From: Niastella soli
GTDB taxonomy: Bacteria; Bacteroidota; Bacteroidia; Chitinophagales; Chitinophagaceae
Reading direction: 5' to 3'
Length of the DNA stretch: 64,000 bases
Assembly: GCF_017742245.1 (NCBI RefSeq)
Contig: NZ_JAGHKO010000011.1
Location: forward strand, 186,001-250,000
A program made the position numbers and the translations under genes. Below the pieces are notes generated by a model. The model saw only the letters and a program-made list of their open reading frames with translations. It was not told the origin of the DNA and ran no database searches. This document shows positions 6,855 to 15,185 of this stretch, piece after piece; the first letter of the stretch is position 1; every line of letters starts with the position of its first letter.

Positions 6855-8678
6855 ATGAAACATTTAAAAGCACTAGAAAGATACTTCTGGAAGTACCGTT
6901 TGAGACTATTCCTTGGGATCGTTTTTATTATAATTTCCAACTACTTTGCCGTACTGGCACCCCAGGTTACCGGCTACGTGTTCGATGTAGTGCAACGGGC
7001 TTTTGGTATTGAATCAAAAAAAGAACCCGTACAATACGACTGGCTGGTAAATTGGTTCATTCATTTTGCCGAAAAGAGCAGAACTATTTCCGTCATTGCT
7101 TTTTGTGGTATTGTTATTCTGGTATTGGCCCTTATTCGTGGAGTTTTCATGTTCCTGATGCGGCAAACGATCATCGTTATGAGCCGCCACATCGAATATG
7201 ACCAAAAGAACCAGATCTTTCAACACTACCTCACCCTCGATGTCAATTTCTACAAGACCCACAGCACCGGCGACCTCATGAACCGCATGGCCGAAGATGT
7301 TAGCCGGGTGAGGATGTTTACAGGGCCAGCCATCATGTATTTAATAAATCTGGTGTCGCTTATTTCGCTGTCGGTATATTATATGGTGAAGAAAGATGCG
7401 TTGCTTACCCTCTATGTATTGGCACCGTTGCCAATTCTGGCCGTCACCATTTATGTTGTAAATACCATCATTAACAAAAGAAGTGAACGCATACAGGCTT
7501 TGTTGAGCGATCTAACTACCAATGCCCAGGAATCTTATTCCGGCATCCGGGTTATTAAGTCGTTTGTTCAGGAAAAAGCCATGTACCGGTTTTTTGATAA
7601 GAATAGCGAGGAGTATAAAGAAAACGCTATTGGACTGGCTAAAATGGAAGCTTTGTATTTTCCTTCTATGACCCTGCTTATTGGGCTCAGTACGTTGTTG
7701 GCCATCATGATTGGCGGCATTTACGCAATTTATGGCAAGCACGATATTCATATGAGTACCATTGCCGAGTTTGTGATGTATATAAACATGCTCACCTTCC
7801 CGGTTGGCGCTATTGGCTGGACGGCAAGTATGATACAACGGGCGGCCGCTTCTCAAAAACGTATTAATGAGTTCCTCGACACCAATTCTGCTATAGTAAA
7901 CCCCGTACATCCCGTTAAACCGGCGTTACAGGGAGCCATTACATTTGAAAATGTTGACTTTGTATACCCAAACACTGGCATTCAGGCGCTTACCCATTTT
8001 AACCTGCATATAAAAAAAGGACAAAAGATCGCCATTATCGGACATACCGGCAGTGGTAAGACCACTATTGCGCAATTGTTATTACGCATGTACGATCCTA
8101 CAAAGGGCAAGGTAAGCATTGATGGTACCGATCTGCGTCAGACAGACCTGCAGGATTTGCGCCGCCAGATCAGTTATGTGCCGCAAGATGTATTCCTCTT
8201 CAGCGATACCATAAATAATAATATCCTGTTCAGCCCTGGGGGGACCGTTAATAACGAAACCGTAGTAAAAGCAGCCCGTTCGGCCAGTGTTGAAAAAGAA
8301 ATAGAGCAGTTTCACGAAAAATACGACACCATGGTAGGGGAGCGGGGAGTAACCCTAAGCGGCGGACAAAAACAACGTATCTCTATTGCACGCGCTCTGG
8401 CAAAGGACCCGCAAATAGTGGTGTTTGATGATTGTTTAAGTGCCGTGGACGCCCGTACTGAGAAAGAAATACTGGGTAATCTAAGTATATACCTCCAACA
8501 TAAAACAGCCATCATTATCACCCACCGCATTTTTACTTTATTCGATTTTGACACCATTGTAGTGCTGGATGAAGGGAAGATTGTGGAGACCGGAACACAT
8601 AACGAATTATTGTCATTGAATGGATATTACGCGTATTTATACGAACAACAGCTGCAACAGGAGCGGGAAGAGGGCTAA
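6855..8678 (+). CDS. ABC exporter half-transporter (fused permease/ATPase) with Asp in place of the Walker B Glu
   Basis: This 607-residue type IV ABC exporter has six membrane helices in residues 1-320 and an ATPase domain from about 365. Walker A GHTGSGKTT is at 396-404, the Q-loop in YVPQDVF, the signature LSGGQ at 501-505, Walker B IVVFDD ending at 526, a SAVD D-loop and H557 in ITHR. The residue after the Walker B Asp525 is Asp526, where a catalytic Glu is normal. That substitution is typical of one subunit of heterodimeric exporters such as the YheI/BmrC type. No partner half-transporter lies next to it in the window. The likely role is ATP-driven export of a lipid or drug-like substrate at the inner membrane. 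A TACCTTTG promoter sits 8 bases before the start. Confidence 0.85.
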   Translation: MKHLKALERYFWKYRLRLFLGIVFIIISNYFAVLAPQVTGYVFDVVQRAFGIESKKEPVQYDWLVNWFIHFAEKSRTISVIAFCGIVILVLALIRGVFMFLMRQTIIVMSRHIEYDQKNQIFQHYLTLDVNFYKTHSTGDLMNRMAEDVSRVRMFTGPAIMYLINLVSLISLSVYYMVKKDALLTLYVLAPLPILAVTIYVVNTIINKRSERIQALLSDLTTNAQESYSGIRVIKSFVQEKAMYRFFDKNSEEYKENAIGLAKMEALYFPSMTLLIGLSTLLAIMIGGIYAIYGKHDIHMSTIAEFVMYINMLTFPVGAIGWTASMIQRAAASQKRINEFLDTNSAIVNPVHPVKPALQGAITFENVDFVYPNTGIQALTHFNLHIKKGQKIAIIGHTGSGKTTIAQLLLRMYDPTKGKVSIDGTDLRQTDLQDLRRQISYVPQDVFLFSDTINNNILFSPGGTVNNETVVKAARSASVEKEIEQFHEKYDTMVGERGVTLSGGQKQRISIARALAKDPQIVVFDDCLSAVDARTEKEILGNLSIYLQHKTAIIITHRIFTLFDFDTIVVLDEGKIVETGTHNELLSLNGYYAYLYEQQLQQEREEG

Positions 8679-8735
8679 AACGATACACAATTGGGGATAA
8701 ATAAGGGAAATTACTTCGTAAAATGCTAATGAAAT

Positions 8736-8765
8736 TTTGTTGATTCTAAAACAATATTATATTTG
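8736..8765 (+). promoter_or_regulatory. Bacteroidota promoter (TTTG ... TATATTTG)
   Basis: TTTG at 8736-8739 and TATATTTG at 8758-8765 are separated by 18 bases, close to the consensus TTTG-N19-TAnnTTTG. The predicted leader to the ATG at 8815 is about 43 bases. Confidence 0.65.
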
Positions 8766-8814
8766 TAACGCTTTTTTTTGTGAAAATTTGATAATTGTTA
8801 ACTGCAAAACTTAA

Positions 8815-9246
8815 ATGACTGTGGCGTACGAAAACAACGACAAACGTATGGAAAGCGTTTATAGCAAACGCATAAGAGCTGGGAAAAGAAGAACCTACTT
8901 CTTTGATGTGAGGGCTACCCGTGGAAATGATTACTACATTACCATTACGGAGAGCCGCAAAAAATTCAACGAAAACGGGTACGACAGGCACAAAATCTTC
9001 CTTTACAAAGAAGACTTCAACAAATTTCTGAAGGCATTGACCGAAGCAGTAGACTATGTGAAAACTGAATTGATGCCCAATTTTGATTTTGACGCCTACA
9101 ACCACGATCAAGTTGCAGATACAGATATCGATGATGTTATGGACGCCGCCCCTGCTGCTGCACCCGCTTTACAACCAGTAAGCAGTGCTGCCACCAATGG
9201 TGCTGGTTCAGCTGCAGATGCCGGTGAAGAAGTTGACAAATGGTAA
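8815..9246 (+). CDS. DUF3276 / PUR-alpha-like nucleic-acid-binding protein
   Basis: This 143-residue protein belongs to the DUF3276 family, bacterial PUR-domain proteins that bind single-stranded DNA or RNA. The PUR repeat spans about residues 12-95: VYSKRIRAGKRRTYFFDVRA, YYITITESRKKF and HKIFLYKEDFNKFLKALTEA. The C-terminal 45 residues are an acidic, Ala/Pro-rich disordered tail. The family is widespread in Bacteroidota, and binding of RNA or single-stranded DNA is inferred from structure relatives. The gene has its own strong promoter and a clean terminator, so it is probably a well-expressed monocistron. Confidence 0.88.
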   Translation: MTVAYENNDKRMESVYSKRIRAGKRRTYFFDVRATRGNDYYITITESRKKFNENGYDRHKIFLYKEDFNKFLKALTEAVDYVKTELMPNFDFDAYNHDQVADTDIDDVMDAAPAAAPALQPVSSAATNGAGSAADAGEEVDKW

Positions 9247-9274
9247 TTTCCCATAAACGGTTTTATGATCTAGC

Positions 9275-9298
9275 AAGCTCCCAAAAGGAGCTTTTTTT
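9275..9298 (+). terminator. Rho-independent terminator of the DUF3276 gene
   Basis: AAGCTCC (9275-9281) pairs with GGAGCTT (9287-9293) around a 5-nt loop, followed by a T-run. Confidence 0.9.
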
Positions 9299-9304
9299 CT
9301 TTTT

Positions 9305-9688
9305 AGGGCAGTAGGCGTTTTTCGGCCGGCTGCATTGCTCGATCGCCGTCTCCTGATTCACTCATTTGTACGTTTTATTCGTTATTCAGCATCCTGATCC
9401 TGAAAACGTATTTTCTTTTTGCCTTTTTCACATTGCCCATAGCCCATAGCCTTTTCTCTCTGTTTCCCCCAACCGCAAAGCATCTTTTGCAAACAATCTC
9501 TTCTATTTATATACCTGATATTCTTTGTATTAAGGCTGATTGTCTGTTTAAACTGACAAAATATGTAGTTATTGACCTGAAACCCATGCCTTTATTGCAC
9601 TGGCATTAAACTTGACATATATGGCAATTGCCTTCAATTCATGGTATTTTAAGCAAGAGTATGTTATTTTGTCACAGATAATCTTTGT
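9305..9688. other. Intergenic region before lon
   Basis: About 380 AT-rich bases with no convincing gene. TAATCTTTG at 9679-9687 is one base longer than the TAnnTTTG consensus and touches the lon start codon, so it may be a leaderless promoter or chance. No heat-shock CIRCE element (TTAGCACTC) was seen. Confidence 0.5.
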
Positions 9689-12091
9689 ATGAAAGAAGCG
9701 AAAATATTATTCACGCCTGAAGATGAAATGGATTTTATTCCTATTATCCCTCTCAACGAAAATGAAGGAGATAACAGTGCAGATATAGTCATTCCGTCCG
9801 AACTGGCCCTGTTGCCACTGCGTAATACCGTTTTGTTCCCCGGGGTTGTTTTACCAATTACCGTGGGTCGCGATAAAAGCATAAAAGCCGTAAATGACGC
9901 CTATAAGGCTGACAAGCTGGTAGGGGTTATAGCACAAAAAGACAGCAATGTGGAAGATCCGGCGGTTACCGACCTGGAAGACATAGGCACGGTAGCCAAG
10001 ATCATAAAAATGATCAAAATGCCCGATGGCGGCACCACTGTCATTATTCAGGGTAAACGCCGGTTTAAAATAAAAAGCATTACTGCCGAAGACCCTTATT
10101 TCAAAGCCCAGGTAGAACTGCTGGAAGAGCCGGATGCCCCCAAAAACGAGGATTTTAATGCCTATGTGGCCACTATCAAGGAACTGGCTGGGCAAATCAT
10201 TCAGCTGTCGCCCAATATTCCCTCCGAAGCCTCCATTATTTTAAAAAATATAGAGAACCCCTCTTTCCTTATTCACTTCATAAGCAGCAACCTGAACACC
10301 GAGTTGTTGGAAAAGCAGAAACTGCTGGAAATGAATAATATCGAAAAGCGGGCTGACCTGTTGATGAAGCTGTTGCAACGGGAACTGCAGTTTGCCGAGC
10401 TTAAGAACAAGGTGACTACCAAAACCAAGACGGAGCTCGATAAACAGCAGCGCGAGTATTTCCTGCAACAGCAAATGAAAAGCATTAAAGAAGAGCTGGG
10501 CGGCGATACCAATGAGCGTGAGATCAAGGAAATGATGAAAAAGGCCGACGCCAAGAAATGGTCTGAAGCGGCTAAGGAAATGTTCAAAAAGGGCATTGAA
10601 AAGCTGGAGCGCATGCATCCCAGCACCCCCGATTACTCCGTAGTGTACAATCACCTCGACCTCATGCTTGAACTGCCCTGGGGTGAAGTGACCGAAGACC
10701 AGTACGACCTGAAAAAAGCCAAGAAAGTGCTCGACCATGACCATTATGGCATGGATAAGGTAAAAGAGCGTTTGTTGGAATACCTGGCCGTATTAAAGCT
10801 AAAGGGCGACATGAAAAGCCCCATCCTGTGTTTTGTAGGCCCTCCGGGTATAGGTAAAACCTCCCTTGGTCGCAGTATTGCCACCGCGGTTAAACGGAAA
10901 TATGGCCGCGTAAGTTTAGGTGGCTTGCACGATGAAAGCGAGATCCGCGGTCATCGCAAAACCTATATAGGGGCCATGCCGGGCCGTATCATTCAATTAT
11001 TGCGGAAATTAAAATCATCGAACCCGGTGATCATCCTCGATGAAATTGATAAAGTGGGGAGCGATTTCCGCGGCGATCCATCATCAGCTTTGCTCGAAGT
11101 GCTGGACCCTGAACAGAATAATAATTTCTACGATAATTACCTGGAGCTGGAGTACGACCTCAGTAAAGTATTGTTCATTGCTACTGCCAATGACATCAAT
11201 AATATTCAACCCGCGCTGCGCGACCGACTCGAGATCATTAACCTGAGCGGGTATGCTGTAGAAGAAAAGATACAGATAGCCAAACGGCACCTGGTACCCA
11301 AACAAAAAGAAGCGCATGGATTAAAACCGGTCGAATTTAAAATTGGCGATAATATTCTGGAAAAGATCATTCAGAATTATACCAGGGAAAGCGGCGTTCG
11401 TGAGCTGGACCGTTACCTCGCTTCTATAATGCGCTACGAGGCAAAGGAATTTGCCATGAATGAATCGGTAAAACCCTCCCTTACCGAAAAGGATATAGAA
11501 AAGATCCTGGGCAAACCCAAGTATAACAATGAAATGTATAAGGCAGCCAATATGCCCGGTGTGGCCATTGGACTGGCCTGGACATATGTAGGCGGCGATA
11601 TCCTTTTTATGGAAACCAGTCTCAGTGATGGCAAGGGAGAGTTGAAACTGACCGGTAACCTGGGCAATGTGATGAAAGAAAGCGCTGTAACTGCGCTAAC
11701 TTATTTACAATCCAATGCTAAAAAGATAGGGATCAATCCATCGCTTTTTGATAAAAAGAACATTCACGTGCATGTGCCTGAAGGCGCCGTGCCGAAAGAT
11801 GGTCCAAGTGCCGGTATAACTATCATGACAGCCATTACATCGGCTTTAACAGGCAAACGGGTAAAACCTTATCTGGCCATGACCGGTGAAATTACCTTGC
11901 GCGGTCAGGTGTTGCCGGTAGGGGGCATAAAAGAAAAAGTGCTGGCTGCCCGCAGAGCAGGCTTGAAAGAGATTGTGATGTGCTGGCAGAATGAACGCGA
12001 CATAAAAGAAATTGAGCCCGCATTTATAAAAGGATTAACATTTCACTATGTAAAAACAATGCAGCAGGTATTGGATATCGCATTGGGATAA
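9689..12091 (+). CDS. lon: ATP-dependent protease Lon
   Basis: This 800-residue LonA protease degrades misfolded and regulatory proteins in the cytoplasm using ATP. The N-terminal substrate-binding domain covers about 35-240 (LALLPLRNTVLFPGVVLP). A long helical linker follows, and Walker A GPPGIGKTS is at 384-392. In the protease domain the catalytic dyad is Ser707 (PKDGPSAG) and Lys750 (GGIKEKVLAARRAG), spaced 43 residues apart exactly as in E. coli Lon. TMTGEITLRG-type sequence precedes the lysine. Length is normal. The gene is monocistronic and closed by a hairpin at 12231. A 35-residue acidic N-terminal extension (FTPEDEMDFIPIIPLNENEG) is common in Bacteroidota Lon. Confidence 0.97.
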   Translation: MKEAKILFTPEDEMDFIPIIPLNENEGDNSADIVIPSELALLPLRNTVLFPGVVLPITVGRDKSIKAVNDAYKADKLVGVIAQKDSNVEDPAVTDLEDIGTVAKIIKMIKMPDGGTTVIIQGKRRFKIKSITAEDPYFKAQVELLEEPDAPKNEDFNAYVATIKELAGQIIQLSPNIPSEASIILKNIENPSFLIHFISSNLNTELLEKQKLLEMNNIEKRADLLMKLLQRELQFAELKNKVTTKTKTELDKQQREYFLQQQMKSIKEELGGDTNEREIKEMMKKADAKKWSEAAKEMFKKGIEKLERMHPSTPDYSVVYNHLDLMLELPWGEVTEDQYDLKKAKKVLDHDHYGMDKVKERLLEYLAVLKLKGDMKSPILCFVGPPGIGKTSLGRSIATAVKRKYGRVSLGGLHDESEIRGHRKTYIGAMPGRIIQLLRKLKSSNPVIILDEIDKVGSDFRGDPSSALLEVLDPEQNNNFYDNYLELEYDLSKVLFIATANDINNIQPALRDRLEIINLSGYAVEEKIQIAKRHLVPKQKEAHGLKPVEFKIGDNILEKIIQNYTRESGVRELDRYLASIMRYEAKEFAMNESVKPSLTEKDIEKILGKPKYNNEMYKAANMPGVAIGLAWTYVGGDILFMETSLSDGKGELKLTGNLGNVMKESAVTALTYLQSNAKKIGINPSLFDKKNIHVHVPEGAVPKDGPSAGITIMTAITSALTGKRVKPYLAMTGEITLRGQVLPVGGIKEKVLAARRAGLKEIVMCWQNERDIKEIEPAFIKGLTFHYVKTMQQVLDIALG

Positions 12092-12230
12092 TGGAATGTC
12101 AGATCAGCTGGGCCTTTAATTGGATTTTAATACGGACAATGACATCTTTTTGAACAAATAACTGATAAACCCTGTTAGTATAATATTCAACCGAGATTTT
12201 TTTTCATGTTGGTTGTTTTAAGGGTTAAAG

Positions 12231-12265
12231 AAATTCCTCCATGTCAATGGAGGAATTTTTTTTTT
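12231..12265 (+). terminator. Rho-independent terminator downstream of lon
   Basis: AATTCCTCCAT pairs with ATGGAGGAATT around GTCA, with A's before and a run of about ten T's after. It may serve lon, whose stop is 140 bases upstream. Confidence 0.85.
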
Positions 12266-12268
12266 GTA

Positions 12269-12294
12269 TCCGCCGTAGCCTTGGCAAAGGCGGA
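12269..12294. repeat. Dispersed palindromic repeat, copy 2
   Basis: TCCGCC (12269-12274) and GGCGGA (12289-12294) flank gtagccttggcaaa. Same family as 6321 and 12330. Confidence 0.75.
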
Positions 12295-12329
12295 TTGTGC
12301 CTTGTTTCTTTTTTGCTATTTTCGCTTTG

Positions 12330-12355
12330 TCCGCCGGAGCCCTGGCGTAGGCGGA
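12330..12355. repeat. Dispersed palindromic repeat, copy 3
   Basis: TCCGCC (12330-12335) and GGCGGA (12350-12355) flank ggagccctggcgta. It lies 35 bases after copy 2 and ends directly before the porQ start region, so the porQ promoter must lie inside or upstream of the repeats. Confidence 0.75.
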
Positions 12356-12365
12356 TATGCCCTCC

Positions 12366-13436
12366 ATGAAAATCAAACTGCTTATATTAGGTTTTTTATT
12401 TATCCTTGCCCATTCAAATGCGCAAACAGTAGGGGGGAATACGGTCTATAATTTTTTAAAGCTCTCCAATACGCCCCAGTTGACTGCCTTAGGCGGGATC
12501 AATATTACCAATCAAACCCACGACATAGGGCTTGCATTCAATAATCCGGCTTTATTACGGCCTGAAATGCATACCCAAACCACCATGGTCTTCAATTCCT
12601 TTTATGCGGGTATAAAGAACTATCACCTGATGTCGGGATATCATGCTAATGCGCTCAACACCACTTTTGCTGCTGGTATTAATTATTTTAGTTATGGATC
12701 AATAGCCGAAACTGATATGACGGGGAATGTGCTGGGTGCCATGCGACCAGCAGATTATGTTGTGCAGGTAAGTGCCACCCGCCAATATGGGGAGCGCTGG
12801 CATTATGGCGTTACTGCAAAATTCATTCATTCATCTTATGGTATCTATCGGTCATCGGGCATAGCTATGGATATGGGAATTGCCTATGCCGATTCCGCTA
12901 ATTTATGGCAGGCCTCGTTGGTGGCAAAGAATATGGGCGCCCAGGTAAAACAATATACCGGCACTGCTAGTGGCGATCTGCCCTTTGATCTGCAACTGGG
13001 TATTTCCAAACGGCTGGCCCATGCGCCATTGCAGTTTTCATTGACTTTTTTCCAGCTGCATAAATTTGATACTCGTTACAACGACACTTTATTTAACAAT
13101 GAAACAGGTTTAGCTCAGGATAGCAAGGAAAAAAAATATATATTTGACAAGTTTTTCAGACATGTTATTCTGGCTGTGCAATTATATGTTGGTGATAAAG
13201 TAGAAGTAACAGCTGGATACAATTACCTCCGCCGCAAAGAACTGAACATAACAAACGCCGGCAACGGACTAAACGGTTTTTCAATGGGTGTTGGCGTGTT
13301 ATTCAAAAAAATCCAAATCCGCTACGCGAGGAGTTATTATCAAAATAATTCTTCCTATAACCAATTCGGCTTAAACCTCAGGCTAAACGATTATTTCGGC
13401 TCGGGCGGGTTGTTGAATAGAGCAGGAAATAAGTAA
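12366..13436 (+). CDS. porQ: Type IX secretion system protein PorQ
   Basis: PorQ is an outer-membrane beta-barrel of the PorV/FadL-like group that works with the T9SS attachment machinery, which releases or anchors secreted cargo. The protein has a signal peptide (MKIKLLILGFLFILAHSNAQ). It then carries the PorQ opening GGNTVYNFLKLSNTPQLTALGG and the segment IGLAFNNPALL typical of PorV/PorQ barrels. The C-terminal strands FSMGVGVLFKKIQIRYARS and QFGLNLRL close the barrel. An ATG three codons upstream (12357) is possible, but it abuts the palindromic repeat and adds only MPS before the signal peptide, so 12366 is preferred. It shows that the organism has a T9SS, although no other T9SS gene is in the window. 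Confidence 0.85.
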   Translation: MKIKLLILGFLFILAHSNAQTVGGNTVYNFLKLSNTPQLTALGGINITNQTHDIGLAFNNPALLRPEMHTQTTMVFNSFYAGIKNYHLMSGYHANALNTTFAAGINYFSYGSIAETDMTGNVLGAMRPADYVVQVSATRQYGERWHYGVTAKFIHSSYGIYRSSGIAMDMGIAYADSANLWQASLVAKNMGAQVKQYTGTASGDLPFDLQLGISKRLAHAPLQFSLTFFQLHKFDTRYNDTLFNNETGLAQDSKEKKYIFDKFFRHVILAVQLYVGDKVEVTAGYNYLRRKELNITNAGNGLNGFSMGVGVLFKKIQIRYARSYYQNNSSYNQFGLNLRLNDYFGSGGLLNRAGNK

Positions 13437-13557
13437 TTGTTTTCCCTTAATTAATCTTAACCGCTTTCCTTAAACTTTAAAAATTTAAGGGACATGGAAT
13501 CCTGTTTATCCCACAAAATCAGTAATCTTAATTTTCGCCAAATAAACCTTTTTCTTA

Positions 13558-13965
13558 ATGATCAAAGTGATTATAGCAGATGATCACAAATTAGTACGCG
13601 AAGCCTGGAACCTGCTGCTCAGCAGGGATAAAAGGTTGTCGATAATTGCCATATGTGAAAATGGTAGGCAGGTTATTGAAGCCTGCAAAACGCTTTCACC
13701 CGATGTGGTTTTAATGGACATAAATATGGAACCGGTGAGTGGTATCGAAGCTACCAAAGCCATCCGGACCCTTACTGATGAGATCCGTATTATTGGGATC
13801 TCTGTTCATACCGATCTTCCATACGTTAACGCACTTATGCATGCGGGTGCCAATGGCTATGTTACCAAAAACTCTTCCGGCGAAGAAATGATCCGCGCTA
13901 TTATGCTGGTGATGGAGGGCAAGCAATATTTCTGTAAGGAGATTTCCGATATAATTAGCAGCTGA
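13558..13965 (+). CDS. Receiver-only response regulator (NarL/LuxR-type receiver, no output domain)
   Basis: This 135-residue protein is a single CheY-like receiver domain. The acidic pair D8-D9, phospho-acceptor D54 (VVLMDINM), switch Ser82 (GISVH) and Lys104 (YVTKNS) are all present. The sequence is closest to NarL/LuxR-family receivers (IIADDHKLVREAW). The chain stops at the point where the linker to a helix-turn-helix would begin. A TGA follows a normal GGKQYFCKEIS end, so this is a natural stand-alone receiver or a shortened regulator rather than an obvious frameshift. No histidine kinase is adjacent. It may act as a phosphate sink or by protein contact. Confidence 0.85.
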   Translation: MIKVIIADDHKLVREAWNLLLSRDKRLSIIAICENGRQVIEACKTLSPDVVLMDINMEPVSGIEATKAIRTLTDEIRIIGISVHTDLPYVNALMHAGANGYVTKNSSGEEMIRAIMLVMEGKQYFCKEISDIISS

Positions 13966-13973
13966 TTCGATGA

Positions 13974-14090
13974 TGTAGGAAGTAGGAGGTAAGATGTAAG
14001 AAATTCATGACTCATATAATAAAAAAGGATCACCTGTTTTGCAGATGATCCTTTTTTTATTTGTATTTTTTACTTCCTACTTCTTACTTC
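13974..14090. repeat. Word-repeat inverted array (GAAGTAGG / CCTACTTC words) around a terminator
   Basis: Left arm TGTAGGAAGTAGGAGGTAAG (13974-13993) faces right arm TACTTCCTACTTCTTACTTC (14071-14090). They enclose the classical terminator at 14026, between the response regulator and the converging bioB gene. Confidence 0.65.
14026..14058. terminator. Bidirectional terminator between the response regulator and bioB
   Basis: AGGATCA and TGATCCT form the outer stem, and CTG/CAG the inner stem around a TTTT-containing loop. A run of A's precedes and a run of T's follows. Confidence 0.85.
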
Positions 14091-14097
14091 GGCTGTT

Positions 14098-15081
14098 TTA
14101 TCCAACAAGCTCTTTTTCGTCTTTGAAAGCTTCGCGAGGGGTGATCCCCAGCAGATTGAACATCGCCTGATCTTCATCAAATGAAGGGTTGGGTGTGGTC
14201 AGTAATTTCTCCCCGGTAAAGATGGAGTTGGCGCCGGCCATAAAGCACAATGCCTGGTCAGAAACGCTCATAGTAGCACGGCCTGCACTTAAACGTACCA
14301 TGGCTTTTGGCATCAGGATGCGGGCTGTGGCGATCATTTTCACCATATCCCACACATCTACTTTCTGATTGTTTTCGAGCGGTGTACCGGCTACAGCTAC
14401 CAACGCATTGATGGGCACACTTTCTGGGTGCTCAGGCATGGTGCTGAGCGTATGCAGCATTTTAATGCGGTCTGCATGGGTTTCGCCCAAACCAACAATA
14501 CCACCACAGCAAACGGAAATACCGGCTTTACGAACGTTGTCCAGGGTTTCCAGACGGTCGTCGTAGGTACGGGTAGTAATGATCTCTGTATAATATTCTT
14601 TAGAGGTGTCCAGGTTGTGGTTGTAGGCATACAAACCAGCGTCGGCCAGTTTCTGGGCTTGTGTTTCGTTAAGCATACCCAGGGTACAGCACACTTCCAT
14701 TCCCATTTCATTTACGCCTTTTACCATGTCAATAACACGGTCAAAGTCGCGGTTGTCTCTTACTTCACGCCAGGCAGCACCCATACAAAAACGGGTGGAA
14801 CCGGCTGCTTTTGCCTTGGCGGCATATTCAAGCACCTGGTCTTTTTGCATTAATGCATGTACATCAACACCTGTACTATAGCGGGCAGCCTGCGGACAAT
14901 AAGCACAGTCCTCCGAGCAACCACCGGTTTTTATAGAAAGCAGGGTACAAACCTGTACTTCTCCTGTGTCGTTGTACTGCCTGTGTACCGTGGCAGCACG
15001 ATAAATGAGCTCAAGCAAGGGGGAATTGTAAATTTCCTGTATTTCTTCAATCTTCCAGTCGTTTCTGATAATTGCATCCAT
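14098..15081 (-). CDS. bioB: Biotin synthase
   Basis: BioB inserts sulfur into dethiobiotin, the last step of biotin synthesis, using radical SAM chemistry and two iron-sulfur clusters. The radical SAM motif CSEDCAYC (C55, C59, C62) binds the 4Fe-4S cluster. The next segments, [31 protein letters not shown] and GGIVGLGET, are standard BioB landmarks. The C-terminal half contains AGRATMS and [18 protein letters not shown]. At 327 residues the length is normal. No other bio genes are near. A TATCTTCA sequence about 75 bases upstream on the minus strand is a weak promoter candidate. Confidence 0.97.
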   Translation of the reverse strand: MDAIIRNDWKIEEIQEIYNSPLLELIYRAATVHRQYNDTGEVQVCTLLSIKTGGCSEDCAYCPQAARYSTGVDVHALMQKDQVLEYAAKAKAAGSTRFCMGAAWREVRDNRDFDRVIDMVKGVNEMGMEVCCTLGMLNETQAQKLADAGLYAYNHNLDTSKEYYTEIITTRTYDDRLETLDNVRKAGISVCCGGIVGLGETHADRIKMLHTLSTMPEHPESVPINALVAVAGTPLENNQKVDVWDMVKMIATARILMPKAMVRLSAGRATMSVSDQALCFMAGANSIFTGEKLLTTPNPSFDEDQAMFNLLGITPREAFKDEKELVG

Positions 15082-15185
15082 ACCAATTAATTATAAATAA
15101 TTTTTTAAGTTAGTGCTGTAGTTTTGTTTCCCTGTTTTGATGCCCTAAGGGGGTGTGAAGATAGGGAAAAATCATCTATGCGATT

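Noticed and set aside
12206-12451. 81-codon plus-strand frame
   Set aside because: It runs through a terminator and two palindromic repeats and overlaps porQ in another frame.
15082-15185. Biotin-responsive element upstream of bioB
   Set aside because: No BirA-type operator or riboswitch-like structure was identified in the short gap.
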